Of a DNA stretch of 64,000 nt, positions 35,362 through 45,943 are shown piece after piece. The stretch is from NCBI RefSeq assembly GCF_004151485.1, contig NZ_SBFF01000001.1:484547-548546 (forward strand), written 5' to 3'. Positions within the stretch are counted from its first letter, which is position 1; every line of letters starts with the position of its first letter. Below the pieces are notes generated by a model, which was not told the DNA's origin, made no database searches, and was given only the letters and a program-made list of their open reading frames with translations. The translations under genes and the position numbers were made by a program. This stretch comes from Sphingosinicella sp. CPCC 101087 (GTDB taxonomy: Bacteria > Pseudomonadota > Alphaproteobacteria > Sphingomonadales > Sphingomonadaceae).

Positions 35362-38300
35362 TCAGCTCCCGGTCGCGCCATAGCCCCCGCCGCCGGGTGT
35401 CCCGACGACGAAAAGGTCGCCCACTTCCATTTCAGCCGAGGCCGTGGCGGAGAGCGTCTCCTCCTTGCCGTCGGCGCGAACCACCTTGTTGACGCCAGGG
35501 GAGGCATCAGCGCCGCCTTCTATGCCCCGCGGCGGCTTACGCCGGCGATTGGAAAGGATTCCGGCGCTCATCGGCTCGAGGAATCGCACGTGGCGCTCGA
35601 TTCCGTCGCCGCCCCTGTACCGGCCCGAACCGCCGGAGCCACGACGTATGGCGAACCGCTCCAGGATCACCGGGAACCGGGTTTCCAGAATCTCGGGATC
35701 GGTGAGGCGGCTGTTGGTCATGTGAGTGTGGACCGCGCTGGCGCCGTCGAAATCCGGTCCGGCCCCGGCGCCGCCGGCGATCGTCTCGTAATATTGATGC
35801 TCCTCATTGCCGAAGGTGAAATTGTTCATCGTCCCCTGGCTCGGCGCGAGCGCACGCACCGCGGCGAGCAGGCAGTCGGTCACCACCTGGCTCGTCTCCA
35901 CATTGCCGGCGACAACCGCCGCCGGATATCGCGGATTGAGCATCGAGCCTTCGGGAACTTCGAGGGTGATCGGCCGCATGCACCCGTCGTTGAGAGGGAT
36001 CGCATCGTCGACCAGTGTGCGGAAGACATAGAGCGTCGCCGCACGGCAGATCGAATAAGGAGCGTTGAAATTGTCGGGCTGCTGCCGGCTCGTTCCGGCG
36101 AAGTCGACGACCGCCGAGCGGCGCTCCCGATCGACCCGGATCGAGACGCAGACGACGGAACCATTGTCCAGCTCGTAGCGAAATTCGCCATCCTGAAGCC
36201 GGTCGATGAGGCGCCGAACCGCTTCCTCGGCATAAGCCATGACATGCGCCATGTAGGCGTCGATCACGTCACGGCCATATTCGGTGGCGACGCGGACGAG
36301 CTCGCCCGCCCCACGCGCGCAGGCGGCGATCTGAGCCTTCAGATCCGCGATATTTCGGTCGGGGCTGCGAGCTGGCCAGTCTCCCGAGGCGAGCAGGTCG
36401 CGCAACTCCGCCTCGCGAAAGCGCCCGCAATCGACCAGCAGGAAATTGTCGATGAGCACACCTTCTTCGTGCACCGTTTTGCTGTCCGGCGGCATCGATC
36501 CCGGCGCGATGCCGCCAATGTCGGCATGGTGGCCGCGCGCCGCGACAAACCATGCGGGCATCGGGTCCCCTTCGATGAAGACCGGCATGATCACCGTGAT
36601 GTCGGGTAGATGGGTGCCGCCGCGATAGGGGGCATTCAGCACGTAGACGTCGCCGCGCATCATCCCGCGCCCGTCTCTGGGACGGCCGTCCTCATCCGGG
36701 CCGCGCGCCTCGATGATCGTGCGGATGCTGTCTCCCATCGATCCGAGATGGACCGGAATATGCGGCGCGTTGGCGACCAGCTGACCTTCCCGATCGAACA
36801 GCGCGCAGGAGAAATCGAGCCTTTCCTTGATATTGACTGACGAGGCCGTGTTCTGGAGCGCGACACCCATTTCCTCGGCGATCGCCATGAACAGGTTGCC
36901 CATCACTTCGAGCATGATCGGATCCACCTCGGTTCCCATCGCCGAAGCGCTTTCGCGCGGCACGGCACGCGTGAGGATGAGGTTGCCGAGATCGTCCACC
37001 CGCGCTTGCCAGCCGGGCTCGACGACCGTCGTCGCGGAGGGATCCACGATGATGGCAGGGCCGAGAATCCGGTCGCCAGCCGTTAGCGTCGCACGGTCGT
37101 AGAGCGCCTCCCCCGCTTCGGTCGCGAAGGCGGACTGCCCGGGCGATCGCGGAGGGATGGCGTCTTCGCCCCGCCGCGGCGGGAGAATGTCCCCTCCCCG
37201 ACTCTTCGCGTGATCCGCATCCGCGTCGCTCTGCAACGGAGAGACGAGCGCCTCGCCCTTCCCCACCGCCTCGACGATCGCTGTCTCTACCGTGATCGGC
37301 GCATCCGACGTAAAGCCGAAGCGACGCCGGTGCGCTTCGGTGAAGGCGGCTTCCATCCCCTCCCCTAGCTCGACCTCCAGCGCCGTGTCGCTGCCTTCGT
37401 AGCGCAAGGCGGCACGGCGACGAACGTCCGGCGCCTCGACCCCCTGGTCGCGCAACGCCGCGACGGCCTCCCGGGCAAGATCGTCGAGCACCGACGCCAG
37501 ATCGTCGCCGGCTAGGCTGCGCTGGCGCAGCTCGACCCGGTCGGCCAGGCCCATTCCATAGGCACTGAGCACGCCGGCAAGCGGGTGAACCATCACCTGG
37601 CCGATGCCGAGCGCGTCAGCGACCAGGCAGGCATGCTGCCCGCCGGCGCCGCCGAAGCATTGCAGCGTATAATTCGTGACGTCGTGACCGCGAGCGATCG
37701 AGATCTGCTTGATCGCATTGGCCATATTGTCGACCGCGATGCGGATGAACCCCTCGGCGACCGCCTGCGCGTCCATCCCTGCCTGCTCCGCGATGTCGAC
37801 ACAGCGGGCATGCGACGCGTCGACATCGATCGCCTCGTCGCCGTCGGGGCCAAAGACACGGGGGAAATGCTCCGGCCGTATCTTGCCGAGCACCACGTTG
37901 CAGTCGGTGACCGTGAGCGGGCCGCCGCGGCGGTAGCAAGCGGGTCCCGGCACAGCACCGGCGCTGTCCGGCCCGACCCGGAAGCGGCGGCCGTCATAAT
38001 GACAGATCGAGCCGCCTCCGGCGGCGACGGTGTGGATCTCGAGCATCGGCGCGCGCACGCGGACCCCCGCGACAGCGCGTTCGCTGGTCCGCTCGTAGCT
38101 TCCGGCGAAATGGGAAACGTCCGTCGACGTCCCGCCCATGTCGAAGCCGATGATCTTCTCGAAGCCGGCCTGAGCCCCGGTACGCGCCATGCCGACGATC
38201 CCACCCGCCGGCCCCGACAGGATCGCGTCCTTGCCGCGGAAAGCGGCGGCGTCGATCAGGCCGCCGTTGGACTGCATGAACTGGAGGCCGGCTACGCCGC

Positions 38301-38988
38301 CGGATGCGGCCCGGAGGCCCGCGACGACCCGATCGACATATCGGCGTAGCACCGGCGAGAGATAGGCGTCGACGACGCATGTGTCGCCCCGACCAATCAG
38401 CTTGATCAGGGGCTCGACCTCATGGCTGACGGAGACCTGGGAGAAACCGATCTCCCGCGCCGCCTGCGCCAGCTGCCTTTCATGATCGATCCAGCGCCAG
38501 CCGTGCATCAGCACGATCGCGACCGCCCGGCACCCACGGCCGAACGCCGCCTCGAGCCCCGACCGGGCGCGCGCCAGATCGAGCGGCCGGATCACTTCGC
38601 CGTCCGCCTTCACCCGCTCGTCGACCTCGACGATCTCGTCGTAGAGCGGACCGGGCAGCACGATCTTTCGGGCGAAGATGTCCGGACGCGCTTGATAGCC
38701 GATACGTAGCGCGTCGCCGAAGCCGCTCGTGATTGCCAAGGCGACCTTCTCGCCCTTGCGCTCGAGCAAAGCGTTGGTGGCGACAGTCGTTCCCATCTTC
38801 ACCGAGGCGATGCCGGCGCCGCCATGTTCGGCGAGGATCTGGCCGATTCCGGCGACTGCGGCATCCTCGTAGCGTTCGGGATTGTCGGACAGCAGCTTGC
38901 GCACCGCCTGCCGCCCGTCCGGCGATCGCGCGACGATATCGGTGAAGGTGCCGCCTCGGTCGATCGAGAAAGTCCAGCCGGCGTTCAT
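35362..38988 (-). CDS. 5-oxoprolinase/hydantoinase, fused HyuA-HyuB
   Basis: ATP-dependent opening of 5-oxo-L-proline to glutamate, or a hydantoin analogue. The 1208-residue fusion has an HyuA part (about 1-670: [54 protein letters not shown]) and an HyuB part (from about 680: [64 protein letters not shown]). The eukaryote-like single-chain form differs from the bacterial PxpABC. Cotranscription with folP is likely. Confidence 0.9.
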   Translation of the reverse strand: MNAGWTFSIDRGGTFTDIVARSPDGRQAVRKLLSDNPERYEDAAVAGIGQILAEHGGAGIASVKMGTTVATNALLERKGEKVALAITSGFGDALRIGYQARPDIFARKIVLPGPLYDEIVEVDERVKADGEVIRPLDLARARSGLEAAFGRGCRAVAIVLMHGWRWIDHERQLAQAAREIGFSQVSVSHEVEPLIKLIGRGDTCVVDAYLSPVLRRYVDRVVAGLRAASGGVAGLQFMQSNGGLIDAAAFRGKDAILSGPAGGIVGMARTGAQAGFEKIIGFDMGGTSTDVSHFAGSYERTSERAVAGVRVRAPMLEIHTVAAGGGSICHYDGRRFRVGPDSAGAVPGPACYRRGGPLTVTDCNVVLGKIRPEHFPRVFGPDGDEAIDVDASHARCVDIAEQAGMDAQAVAEGFIRIAVDNMANAIKQISIARGHDVTNYTLQCFGGAGGQHACLVADALGIGQVMVHPLAGVLSAYGMGLADRVELRQRSLAGDDLASVLDDLAREAVAALRDQGVEAPDVRRRAALRYEGSDTALEVELGEGMEAAFTEAHRRRFGFTSDAPITVETAIVEAVGKGEALVSPLQSDADADHAKSRGGDILPPRRGEDAIPPRSPGQSAFATEAGEALYDRATLTAGDRILGPAIIVDPSATTVVEPGWQARVDDLGNLILTRAVPRESASAMGTEVDPIMLEVMGNLFMAIAEEMGVALQNTASSVNIKERLDFSCALFDREGQLVANAPHIPVHLGSMGDSIRTIIEARGPDEDGRPRDGRGMMRGDVYVLNAPYRGGTHLPDITVIMPVFIEGDPMPAWFVAARGHHADIGGIAPGSMPPDSKTVHEEGVLIDNFLLVDCGRFREAELRDLLASGDWPARSPDRNIADLKAQIAACARGAGELVRVATEYGRDVIDAYMAHVMAYAEEAVRRLIDRLQDGEFRYELDNGSVVCVSIRVDRERRSAVVDFAGTSRQQPDNFNAPYSICRAATLYVFRTLVDDAIPLNDGCMRPITLEVPEGSMLNPRYPAAVVAGNVETSQVVTDCLLAAVRALAPSQGTMNNFTFGNEEHQYYETIAGGAGAGPDFDGASAVHTHMTNSRLTDPEILETRFPVILERFAIRRGSGGSGRYRGGDGIERHVRFLEPMSAGILSNRRRKPPRGIEGGADASPGVNKVVRADGKEETLSATASAEMEVGDLFVVGTPGGGGYGATGS

Positions 38989-39155
38989 GGCGCGGCCCTA
39001 GCCCGTTTTGGGGCCGAGTGGAATCGCAAGCGGTCGAGAAGGTGCGACTCCGCCTGGAGCAAAGCCGAAGATCCAGCTCGTACGACTGAGCCAGCCAATC
39101 CGCGGCACGCTAGGCCGATGGCGGAACGGCATTATTCGAAAAGGCCCTGTCGGGC

Positions 39156-40034
39156 TCAACGATCTTCGAAATCCGCATGCGCGCGGCGAACGTCGTCGAG
39201 CCAGGCAGGGTTCAGGTTCCCCAGACGCAGGATTTCTTCGGCAATCGGCAGGGGCAGGAGCTTCGAGAAGGCGACCCCGCATCTGGCGCCGCAGGTCCAG
39301 CGCACGTGGCCGCCGATAGGCAGCAGCTCCGGAAACTGGATCATCAGCGCCTGCCCATCGCGAATAACCTTTCGCTGCCCGCGCAGCACCGGCAGGCGAG
39401 TCGTCATCATCAACCCACCGACCGAGATGTTGCCCACGACGACGTCATGTTGGGTGCCGTCGAAATAGACGACGCTCGGGAGCTCCAGCTTGGCCCGACC
39501 CGCTCGGGGGCTGCGCACGCGCCGGCGGATCTCACCCATTTTCGCGATGACCTCGGGTGCTATCGGCCGTTGAAACTGGATTCCGATGACCCCCTGCCTC
39601 GCCCAGCGTGCGATGCCGATAAGGCGCGGGAAGTTCTGGGTAACGACCACCACCTGCTCGCCGACGCTCACCACCGAATCCTCGCTCGCGATGCGCATAC
39701 CGCCCGTGGACAGTTCGACGATCCAGCAGTCGTGCTCCGATGCCGGCAACCGCAACCGACCCATCACTCCGGCGTCGTGACGCGTCTGCGAGCGACGCTC
39801 CGAACCAGGCTCCGTCGAAGCAGTCGAAACCGCGTCGGATGCCGACGGCGCATCCTGCGAGACAGGCGATTCCTCGGCAGGACCAGCCGCGTTCGGTGTA
39901 TCGCCGAGCTCCTCCGTTCCGCCACCGCCGGTCAGGTCGTTCTTCCGAGCGACGTTCTCACCCAGGTTCTCCGACAGGGCGATGGATCGCGCGAAGGCCG
40001 GGAACCATTGCATATCAGCGGGTTCCGGCCGCAC
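39156..40034 (-). CDS. Tandem PilZ-domain protein
   Basis: About 292 residues; the first 78 are polar and disordered-looking. Two PilZ-like domains follow: domain 1 (about 79-165) with RSQTR and VELSTGGM, and domain 2 (about 170-265) with RAGRAKLEL and GNISVGG. PilZ binds cyclic-di-GMP through RxxxR and D/NxSxxG; domain 2 has the Asn form and domain 1 has Glu at that position, so binding there is doubtful. The start may be GTG (40034) or ATG (40013). Confidence 0.75.
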   Translation of the reverse strand: MRPEPADMQWFPAFARSIALSENLGENVARKNDLTGGGGTEELGDTPNAAGPAEESPVSQDAPSASDAVSTASTEPGSERRSQTRHDAGVMGRLRLPASEHDCWIVELSTGGMRIASEDSVVSVGEQVVVVTQNFPRLIGIARWARQGVIGIQFQRPIAPEVIAKMGEIRRRVRSPRAGRAKLELPSVVYFDGTQHDVVVGNISVGGLMMTTRLPVLRGQRKVIRDGQALMIQFPELLPIGGHVRWTCGARCGVAFSKLLPLPIAEEILRLGNLNPAWLDDVRRAHADFEDR

Positions 40035-40411
40035 GGCTCAACGTCGCCAAGCCCGTCCTCGGGAGCGTTGCGGAGAAACGGGCGAAGCTTCCGCCCCCAA
40101 GCTCGGGCGGAATGAACCGGCGGGAGGCTGCAGATGGGCGATGGTGCGTGTCGGCAAGCACTTTATCAACCTTTCGGCTGTTCACCTTCGACCCAAACGG
40201 TTGATGGCCGTTTAACCGCGACATGGTGAAAGCCGCGGCAGGCCTCCGCGAGCCAGCCTGACGACTGCCCAGTGCTAGACCGCCATCGGCCCCCGTCCGA
40301 GGGGATGATCCCGCAACGGGAACAGACGCCGGTGAAGGGCCGCTGCGGCCCCCGCCGGAAAAGCAGACGCCTTTCCGGGAACTGCAAGCGGACCCGCGGC
40401 TTTGGCATGAA
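40035..40411. other. Gene-free divergent region between PilZ and YihY genes
   Basis: 377 bases, no convincing gene. AAACGGTT...AACCG half-repeats occur near 40195-40220 and a GC-rich hairpin-like block near 40340-40380 (GGGCCGCTGCGGCCC). It presumably holds both promoters. Confidence 0.5.
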
Positions 40412-41461
40412 GTGAACCATCCTTCCTCCCCAGTCCCGGAAAGCGGCGCCGATTATCGCTCCGACATTCCGCGAGCGGGGTGGAAGGGCATCCTCATCTC
40501 TACCTGGAAGGAGGCCGGCGAGGACAATCTCGGTCTCGTCTCCGCGGGCGTCGCATTCTACGCCTTCCTTGCCTTCGTGCCGTTGCTCACCGCCGTCGTG
40601 CTGAGCTACGGCCTGGTCGCCGAGCCCGCCTCCGTGGTTCACCACATGGATAGGTTGACCGAGCTGATGCCGGAAAATGCCGCGCAGGTCGTCGGCGACC
40701 AGCTCGAGAGCATGACAGCCACGAGCGGGACCCGGACCGGCCTCGCACTCCTGCTGGCCATCGGAATCGCGCTCTATGGAGCGAGCAAGGGGGCGGCGGC
40801 GGTCATCACCGCGCTCAACATCGTGTTCGAAGTGGCGGAGAGCCGTGGCATCGTCGCACGCACCTTGATGGCGCTGGCGATGACGGCAGGCGCGGTGATC
40901 ACCCTGATCCTCGCCATCTTTGCCGTCTCGGCGCTCAATCTGGCCGAGCAGCTGCTACCGGAACTCGGCGGAGCGATGCAGTTGCTGCTGAAGGCCGTCG
41001 CCTTCCTGATGGCGGCCTCCGCGGTCATCCTTCTGCTGGCCATGATCTATTATTGGGGGCCGAACCGCGCAGACGCGCAGTGGCGCTGGATCAGTGCGGG
41101 GTCAGCTCTGGCGACGCTCGTCTGGCTGGGCGCGACGTCCGGCTTCGGTGCCTATGTCGCGAATTTTACCAATTACAATGCCACTTATGGTTCGCTTGGC
41201 GCGATCATCGTCTTTCTGACATGGCTCTATCTCAGCGCCTATATCGTCCTGCTCGGCGCCGAGCTGAATTCGGTCCTTGAGGAGAGGACCGGTCGCAAAC
41301 CCGACGCCGCCCCCCAGGCGGCGGGCCCCAACGAGCCGGCGAGGCGCGACCCCGTACCGTCGCTCGGCACGCTCGCCGTCCGGCTGGGCGCATTTTCCAT
41401 CTTGCTCTCGTTCCTGGGGCAATCTCGATCGGGCGCGGCCCGGAACCGACCGGTGACCTGA
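40412..41461 (+). CDS. YihY/virulence factor BrkB family protein
   Basis: A 349-residue inner-membrane protein. After a polar N-terminus come six hydrophobic segments with LGLVSAGVAFYAFLAFVPLLTA, GIALYGASKGAAAVITALNIVFEV, YYWGPNRADAQWRWISAGSA and NYNATYGSLGAIIVFLTWLYLSAYIVLLGAELNS, the family hallmarks. It was once annotated as RNase BN in error. The start is GTG at 40412. The C-terminal 60 residues are polar. Confidence 0.9.
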   Translation: MNHPSSPVPESGADYRSDIPRAGWKGILISTWKEAGEDNLGLVSAGVAFYAFLAFVPLLTAVVLSYGLVAEPASVVHHMDRLTELMPENAAQVVGDQLESMTATSGTRTGLALLLAIGIALYGASKGAAAVITALNIVFEVAESRGIVARTLMALAMTAGAVITLILAIFAVSALNLAEQLLPELGGAMQLLLKAVAFLMAASAVILLLAMIYYWGPNRADAQWRWISAGSALATLVWLGATSGFGAYVANFTNYNATYGSLGAIIVFLTWLYLSAYIVLLGAELNSVLEERTGRKPDAAPQAAGPNEPARRDPVPSLGTLAVRLGAFSILLSFLGQSRSGAARNRPVT

Positions 41462-41598
41462 CGGCCACCCGCTCGGCCCATGCAGAGACTTGGCTGCGAC
41501 AGGTCATCGCCCCTGCCGCGGCGCGGCTCCACCAGCGCGGATCTCGACGATGGAACGGCGGCAGGCGCCGAAGGGAATGTCCAGGCCGCCGCTCCGCC

Positions 41599-42018
41599 TC
41601 AGTTTCCGGTGCCGCTTACATCTCGCTCGTAGGTCTGAATACAGCGATCCTGGCCTATATCGAGTTCGCATGGCGGGTAATCGGACTGGGAGGCCGCGGG
41701 TCCGCCGACGCCCCGGAAGGCGCCCCGAGTGCCGGCTTCATTCCCCGCCGCGACCGAGCCGCCCGCGGCGTCCTCGTTCATCGCGGCCTCGCTCGCCATC
41801 GCACCGGTCGGCGAAGCGTCGGCATGTCCGGCAATCGGCTCGTAGGGCCCGCCGAGCGCGCGCCCCTGCTCGTGAAGCTGGATGCAACTGTCGTCGCCCG
41901 GGCCGGGGGCGCAGGGCGGATAGGTCTGCGCGACCGCGTGCGGACCGTCGACCGGCCGGGCGAAACCCGGCGTTCCGAGAAGCGACAGCGCACCTGCCGC
42001 GAGGAAGAAATGCTTCAC
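41599..42018 (-). CDS. Secreted protein with duplicated YPPC-CIQ motif
   Basis: 139 residues. Signal peptide MKHFFLAAGALSLLGTPGFA. The mature part has two copies of a short cysteine motif, YPPCAPGPGDDSCIQLHEQG (about 33-52) and YPPCELDIGQDRCIQTYERD (about 114-133), joined by an Ala/Gly-rich linker. Each copy could hold one disulfide. No named family was recognised. It lies downstream of gspN on the same strand, about 50 bases away, and might be a T2SS-related or cell-envelope protein. Confidence 0.7.
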   Translation of the reverse strand: MKHFFLAAGALSLLGTPGFARPVDGPHAVAQTYPPCAPGPGDDSCIQLHEQGRALGGPYEPIAGHADASPTGAMASEAAMNEDAAGGSVAAGNEAGTRGAFRGVGGPAASQSDYPPCELDIGQDRCIQTYERDVSGTGN

Positions 42019-42071
42019 AACCGGCCTCCGACCCGTTCGAAACGACCAACGGCCGTTTCGGAGAATCGATC

Positions 42072-42785
42072 CTAGAAGGCGCCGTCGATCCGCATCGCAT
42101 ATCCCTGCGCCACACGGCGGAAGCCAGCCGCCGCCAACGCCGCGCCCACGGCCGGATCGGTCGAACGGACCAGCAGGTCGAGGCGGTAGCGCCCGTCCGG
42201 AAAGATCCGAACGTCGAGCCGCTCCATTCCGGAGCGGCCGGCCAGCGGGAGGAGCAAAGCGTCCCCGGCGCAGCGCGCGCGGCCGACGAGTTCGGGCGAG
42301 ATGCCGATACCTCCCGCCTGAGCCGAGACGATCGCCCGCACGCCGCCGTCGGCACGGACACAGCGGCCGCCGGCGAACCCCGCGCTGAGATCGTCGAAGT
42401 CGAGCGATGTGAGGGGCAGCGGCGCGAACAAGGTCCCGGCCCGGATCCGGCCGTCGAAATCCTCGAAACCGAAGCCGTGGCGGGAGACCGAAACGGCGCC
42501 CACGAGGCCGTTTTCCTCCGCAGCGATCACGCTCAGCCTCGCGCGGCCGAGGAACAAAGGCAGCAGGTTCAGTCGCGCATGGACGTCTCCAAGGGCGACG
42601 GGCCCGATCCGCGCTTCCTGGAGAGCGCCGTTCCAGACGCTTCCCGTGGCGGAGCGGGCGGCAAGTCCGCGCTCTTCAAAGCCAAGACGGTCGAGCGCCA
42701 GGCGAAGCGGAAAAAGCGCCACCAGAGTGAAAACGAACGCCGCGAGCAGGAACAGCGTGCGGCCGATCGGCAGGCGGACCGGCAT
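42072..42785 (-). CDS. gspN: Type II secretion system protein N
   Basis: 237 residues: an N-terminal membrane anchor (TLFLLAAFVFTLVALFPL) then a periplasmic domain with SATGSVWNGALQEARIGPVALGDVHARL, the usual GspN signature. It overlaps the gspM stop as TGATG. It stabilises the inner-membrane platform in some systems. It is the last gsp gene of the operon. Confidence 0.88.
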   Translation of the reverse strand: MPVRLPIGRTLFLLAAFVFTLVALFPLRLALDRLGFEERGLAARSATGSVWNGALQEARIGPVALGDVHARLNLLPLFLGRARLSVIAAEENGLVGAVSVSRHGFGFEDFDGRIRAGTLFAPLPLTSLDFDDLSAGFAGGRCVRADGGVRAIVSAQAGGIGISPELVGRARCAGDALLLPLAGRSGMERLDVRIFPDGRYRLDLLVRSTDPAVGAALAAAGFRRVAQGYAMRIDGAF

Positions 42786-43264
42786 CAGCGGCCTCGTGCC
42801 TTGAGCTCGAGCTCGACGGCCAGGGTCCTGTCGTCGTTCGCACGAGCGCGCAGGCTTTCCACGACCAGGCCGTCCTGCTCCATCCGACCCAGCCAGGCGA
42901 AGACAGCCTGGGGCCGCGCGGCGTCAATGGAGACCGAGGCGCGCGCCGGCCCTCGCGCAACGATCCGCGCTCCCGTGAAGCCGGCCTCGGCCGCGGTACG
43001 CCCGATGTGGGAATCGACGGGCAGTGGCGCGGAAGCCGTTGGCCCGCCCGATGCCCCCGCCGCGGCGCCCATGCGAGCCCGGGCCTCGGCAAGGGCGCTT
43101 ACGGCTTCGCCGTGACGCTGCTTGGCGGAATCCAGGGCATCGGCCAGCGGCCGGATCACGATCAGCCAGAGCAGCACCAGGGCGACCAGCGCGAACATGA
43201 CGAGCAGCAGCACGCGCTCGCGCTCGGAGCGGAGTCGCCACCATTGAACGAGCGTCGCGATCAC
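42785..43264 (-). CDS. gspM: Type II secretion system protein M
   Basis: 159 residues: short cytoplasmic N-terminus with WWRLRSERERVLLLVMFALVALVLLWLIVIRPL (the transmembrane segment and start of the periplasmic part) and a ferredoxin-like C-terminal domain. GspM binds GspL. The start is GTG at 43264, overlapping the gspL stop as GTGA. Confidence 0.88.
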   Translation of the reverse strand: MIATLVQWWRLRSERERVLLLVMFALVALVLLWLIVIRPLADALDSAKQRHGEAVSALAEARARMGAAAGASGGPTASAPLPVDSHIGRTAAEAGFTGARIVARGPARASVSIDAARPQAVFAWLGRMEQDGLVVESLRARANDDRTLAVELELKARGR

Positions 43265-44328
43265 GCCGGCCGCACCGTCACGTCGGCCGTTGGACGTCCG
43301 CCGGCGCTTCGAGTCTCTCCCGCTTCGACGCGAAGGCCGGCGGCTTCCATGCGCGTCCGGAGCGCTTCGAGCGTCGCTGGACTGTCGAGCATCACGGTCG
43401 CGGCGAGGCTTCCGTCGGCGCGGTATTCGATCCGGGCAAGCTCTATGCTCGGCGTGTCGCGAACCGCGGCGAACAAGGCTGCGGCGGTGGCGCCGAACCC
43501 CGGGCCGGCATCGGCGCCGCCCGCCCGCGCCCGGGCATTCAGAGCGTCCGCCTCCGCCTGCGCGCGATCGGCGGCGAAGGTGTAAGCGAGGATGTTGGAG
43601 ACCTGGGCCGCAAGGGTAAGGACCGCGAGCGCCATCGCCAGGACCGCCACCCGGCGAGCTCGGCGTCCCTCCAGGCGCCAACGGCGACGGCGGGCGAACG
43701 GCCCCTGCCGCAGGTCGAGCGGCGGCGAGCCGACGAGGGGCGCCAGGGCCGCTTCGAACGCGGCCTCCTCGAGCGTCTCCACCGGCGCTCCGGCGATCAA
43801 CGGCTCGGCGAGTTCCGGCTCCAGGCTGAAAGCCGCCGCCGGTCCGCAATAATCGGAGAGCGCACCGCGGGAGCGCCGCACGAAGCCCGACTCCGGAACA
43901 GGGAGCAGCAAGGGTCCGGGGACGATCGCGTCGGGATCGAGCCCGGCCGCTTCCGCGGCGGCGAGCCATTGCGACATCTTCGCCATCGGCACCATCGCCG
44001 CCGGCGTGCGGCCTTCCTCAGGCCGGCCGACGGCCACGTGCAGGCTCGACAGCGGCTCGGCGCTGGCGTCCGCGAGCATCAGCCGCGCGGCTGCAGCGGC
44101 CTGGGCCGGCGCAAGACCGCCGGCCAGATCGAGCCAGCGCAAGGTCAGCTGCTCGCCGGGCGCAACGAGCACGATTCCAGCGGGGGCATCCGGCAGCCCG
44201 TCGGAGACGTCGCCACGGCCGGCGATGCCGCCTTTGCCGAGCAACAGCCATCGTCCGAGACCGCCCGCCTCGTCGAGAAAGACCAGGAGGGTCGCCGCGT
44301 CGGCGAGTTCAGCTGGTGATGTCTTCAT
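43261..44328 (-). CDS. gspL: Type II secretion system protein L
   Basis: 355 residues: cytoplasmic actin-like domain (TLLVFLDEAGGLGRWLLL and APGEQLTLRWLDL) that binds GspE, one transmembrane segment (RVAVLAMALAVLTLAAQVSNIL, about 235) and a periplasmic ferredoxin-like end. The start ATG at 44328 lies inside the gspG 3' end (20-base overlap). Normally gspK precedes gspL; here gspG does. Confidence 0.9.
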   Translation of the reverse strand: MKTSPAELADAATLLVFLDEAGGLGRWLLLGKGGIAGRGDVSDGLPDAPAGIVLVAPGEQLTLRWLDLAGGLAPAQAAAAARLMLADASAEPLSSLHVAVGRPEEGRTPAAMVPMAKMSQWLAAAEAAGLDPDAIVPGPLLLPVPESGFVRRSRGALSDYCGPAAAFSLEPELAEPLIAGAPVETLEEAAFEAALAPLVGSPPLDLRQGPFARRRRWRLEGRRARRVAVLAMALAVLTLAAQVSNILAYTFAADRAQAEADALNARARAGGADAGPGFGATAAALFAAVRDTPSIELARIEYRADGSLAATVMLDSPATLEALRTRMEAAGLRVEAGETRSAGGRPTADVTVRPA

Positions 44329-44719
44329 CTTGGCCGGAGCCCCCTTCGCGGCCGTCGGCGCCCAATGACGCGACCTGGAACGGGCGCCCTTCCGGCCCAG
44401 GCGCGCTGTAGCGATAGGCATTGCCCCATGGATCCTCGGGCAGGCGCCGGACGTAGCGGCCCGCGATGAGCGCTTCGAGTCCCTCGTCGCTCGTCGGATA
44501 GCGGAGATTGTCGAGCCGGTAGAGTTCGATCGCCTGCTCGAGAGTGGCGATGTCCGCCCGCGCCTTGGTGACGGCAGCGCGGTCGGCCGCGGGCATGACG
44601 TTGATCATGACCACGGTGGCGAGCAGTCCGATGATGACGATCACCACCATCAGCTCGACGAGGGAGAATCCGGATTCCTCGTGCTTGATGCGGCGCCGGC
44701 GGCGCAGTTTCGGCAACAT
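44309..44719 (-). CDS. gspG: Major pseudopilin GspG
   Basis: 136 residues: Lys/Arg-rich leader, prepilin cleavage site ESG-FSLVELMVVIVIIGLLATVV with the conserved Glu5, then the GspG core LEQAIELYRLDNLRYPTSDEGLEALI and the calcium-site loop DPWGNAYRYSAPGPEGRPFQVASLGADGREGG. It assembles the pseudopilus. It is followed directly by gspL. Confidence 0.95.
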   Translation of the reverse strand: MLPKLRRRRRIKHEESGFSLVELMVVIVIIGLLATVVMINVMPAADRAAVTKARADIATLEQAIELYRLDNLRYPTSDEGLEALIAGRYVRRLPEDPWGNAYRYSAPGPEGRPFQVASLGADGREGGSGQDEDITS

Positions 44720-45943
44720 TCAATATCCTCCGGCCAGCGTGTCCAGTTGCAGGATGGGGAGCAGGATCGACAGCACGATCAGGGCGACGATGACGCCCAT
44801 GATGATGATGATCGCCGGCTCCAGCAGCGACAGAGCGGTCGATGTAAAGGTATCGAACTCCCGCTCCAGATAATCGGCCGCCCGCTCGAGCATCAGGTCG
44901 AGCCGTCCCGAGGCCTCTCCCGAGGCGGCGAGATAGACCAGCAAGGGCGGGAACACGCCGGCCTTGCGCAGCGCCCCGGACAGGCTGCCGCCAGTGCGGA
45001 CCGATTCGGCGATACCGGCCGAAGCGGCGCGAAGTACCCGGTTGTGGACCGTGCCGGTGGTGAGGGTAAGCCCTTCGAGCAACGGCAGCCGGCTCGCCAC
45101 CATCGTCGAAAGGGTGCGCGCCAGCCGCGCCGCATGGAGGTCGCGGATCAGACGGCCGACCAGGGGGACGCGCAGCAGGGCCGCGTCGAACTTCATCCGC
45201 AGCCCCTCCTCCTTCAAGGCCCGGGCGCCGAGGAAGACGGCGAGCGCGCCGAGGATGAGCAACGCCCACCACCAGTTGCTGAGGAAGGTCGAAAGCCCGA
45301 TCACCATACGGGTGAGCAAGGGGAGCTCCTGGCCCACATTCTCGAACTGCTCGACCACTTTGGGAACGACGAAGATCATCAGGGCGAAGACGACGAAGGC
45401 GGCGACCACCGCCAGCACCAGGGGATAAGCGAGGGTCGAGAGGACCTTGCCGCGGACCTGCGCCTGACGCTCGAGCAGGTCGGCGAGTCGTTCCAGGATG
45501 TGCGGAAGCGTCCCCGATCCTTCACCGGCGGCGATCATCGCCCGGTAGAGCGGCGGAAAGCTCTTCGGCTCCCGCCCCATCGCATCGGATAGCCGCCGCC
45601 CTTCGACCACGCCTTCGTGCACGGAACCGAGGATTCGCCGCACCTCGTCGCGCTCGGCCTGACGGGACAGTGTCCGCAGCGCCTCCTCGAGCGGAGCGAC
45701 CTGAACGAGCGTTGCGAGTTGGCGGGTGAACAACGTCAACTGCCGGGCGCCGAGCCGGCGGCGGGCGATGAGGCCTCGCGAAAGCAAGGGGGGCGCCACC
45801 TCCCCCGAACGCGGCTCGATCCGGACGACGTAGAGCCTGCGCGAAGCGAGCTGAGCCCGCGCCGCGTCGGGCGTCTCGGCGCGCACCGAGCCGCGCCGCT
45901 CCCGCCCGGCGGTATCAAGCCCGACATAGGCGTAATCAGGCAT
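44720..45943 (-). CDS. gspF: Type II secretion system inner-membrane protein GspF
   Basis: 407 residues with the duplicated GspF domain ([22 protein letters not shown] and [19 protein letters not shown]), three membrane segments and the start [18 protein letters not shown]. It is the platform protein. Its ATG at 45943 overlaps gspE by eight bases, and its stop abuts gspG. Confidence 0.95.
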   Translation of the reverse strand: MPDYAYVGLDTAGRERRGSVRAETPDAARAQLASRRLYVVRIEPRSGEVAPPLLSRGLIARRRLGARQLTLFTRQLATLVQVAPLEEALRTLSRQAERDEVRRILGSVHEGVVEGRRLSDAMGREPKSFPPLYRAMIAAGEGSGTLPHILERLADLLERQAQVRGKVLSTLAYPLVLAVVAAFVVFALMIFVVPKVVEQFENVGQELPLLTRMVIGLSTFLSNWWWALLILGALAVFLGARALKEEGLRMKFDAALLRVPLVGRLIRDLHAARLARTLSTMVASRLPLLEGLTLTTGTVHNRVLRAASAGIAESVRTGGSLSGALRKAGVFPPLLVYLAASGEASGRLDLMLERAADYLEREFDTFTSTALSLLEPAIIIIMGVIVALIVLSILLPILQLDTLAGGY

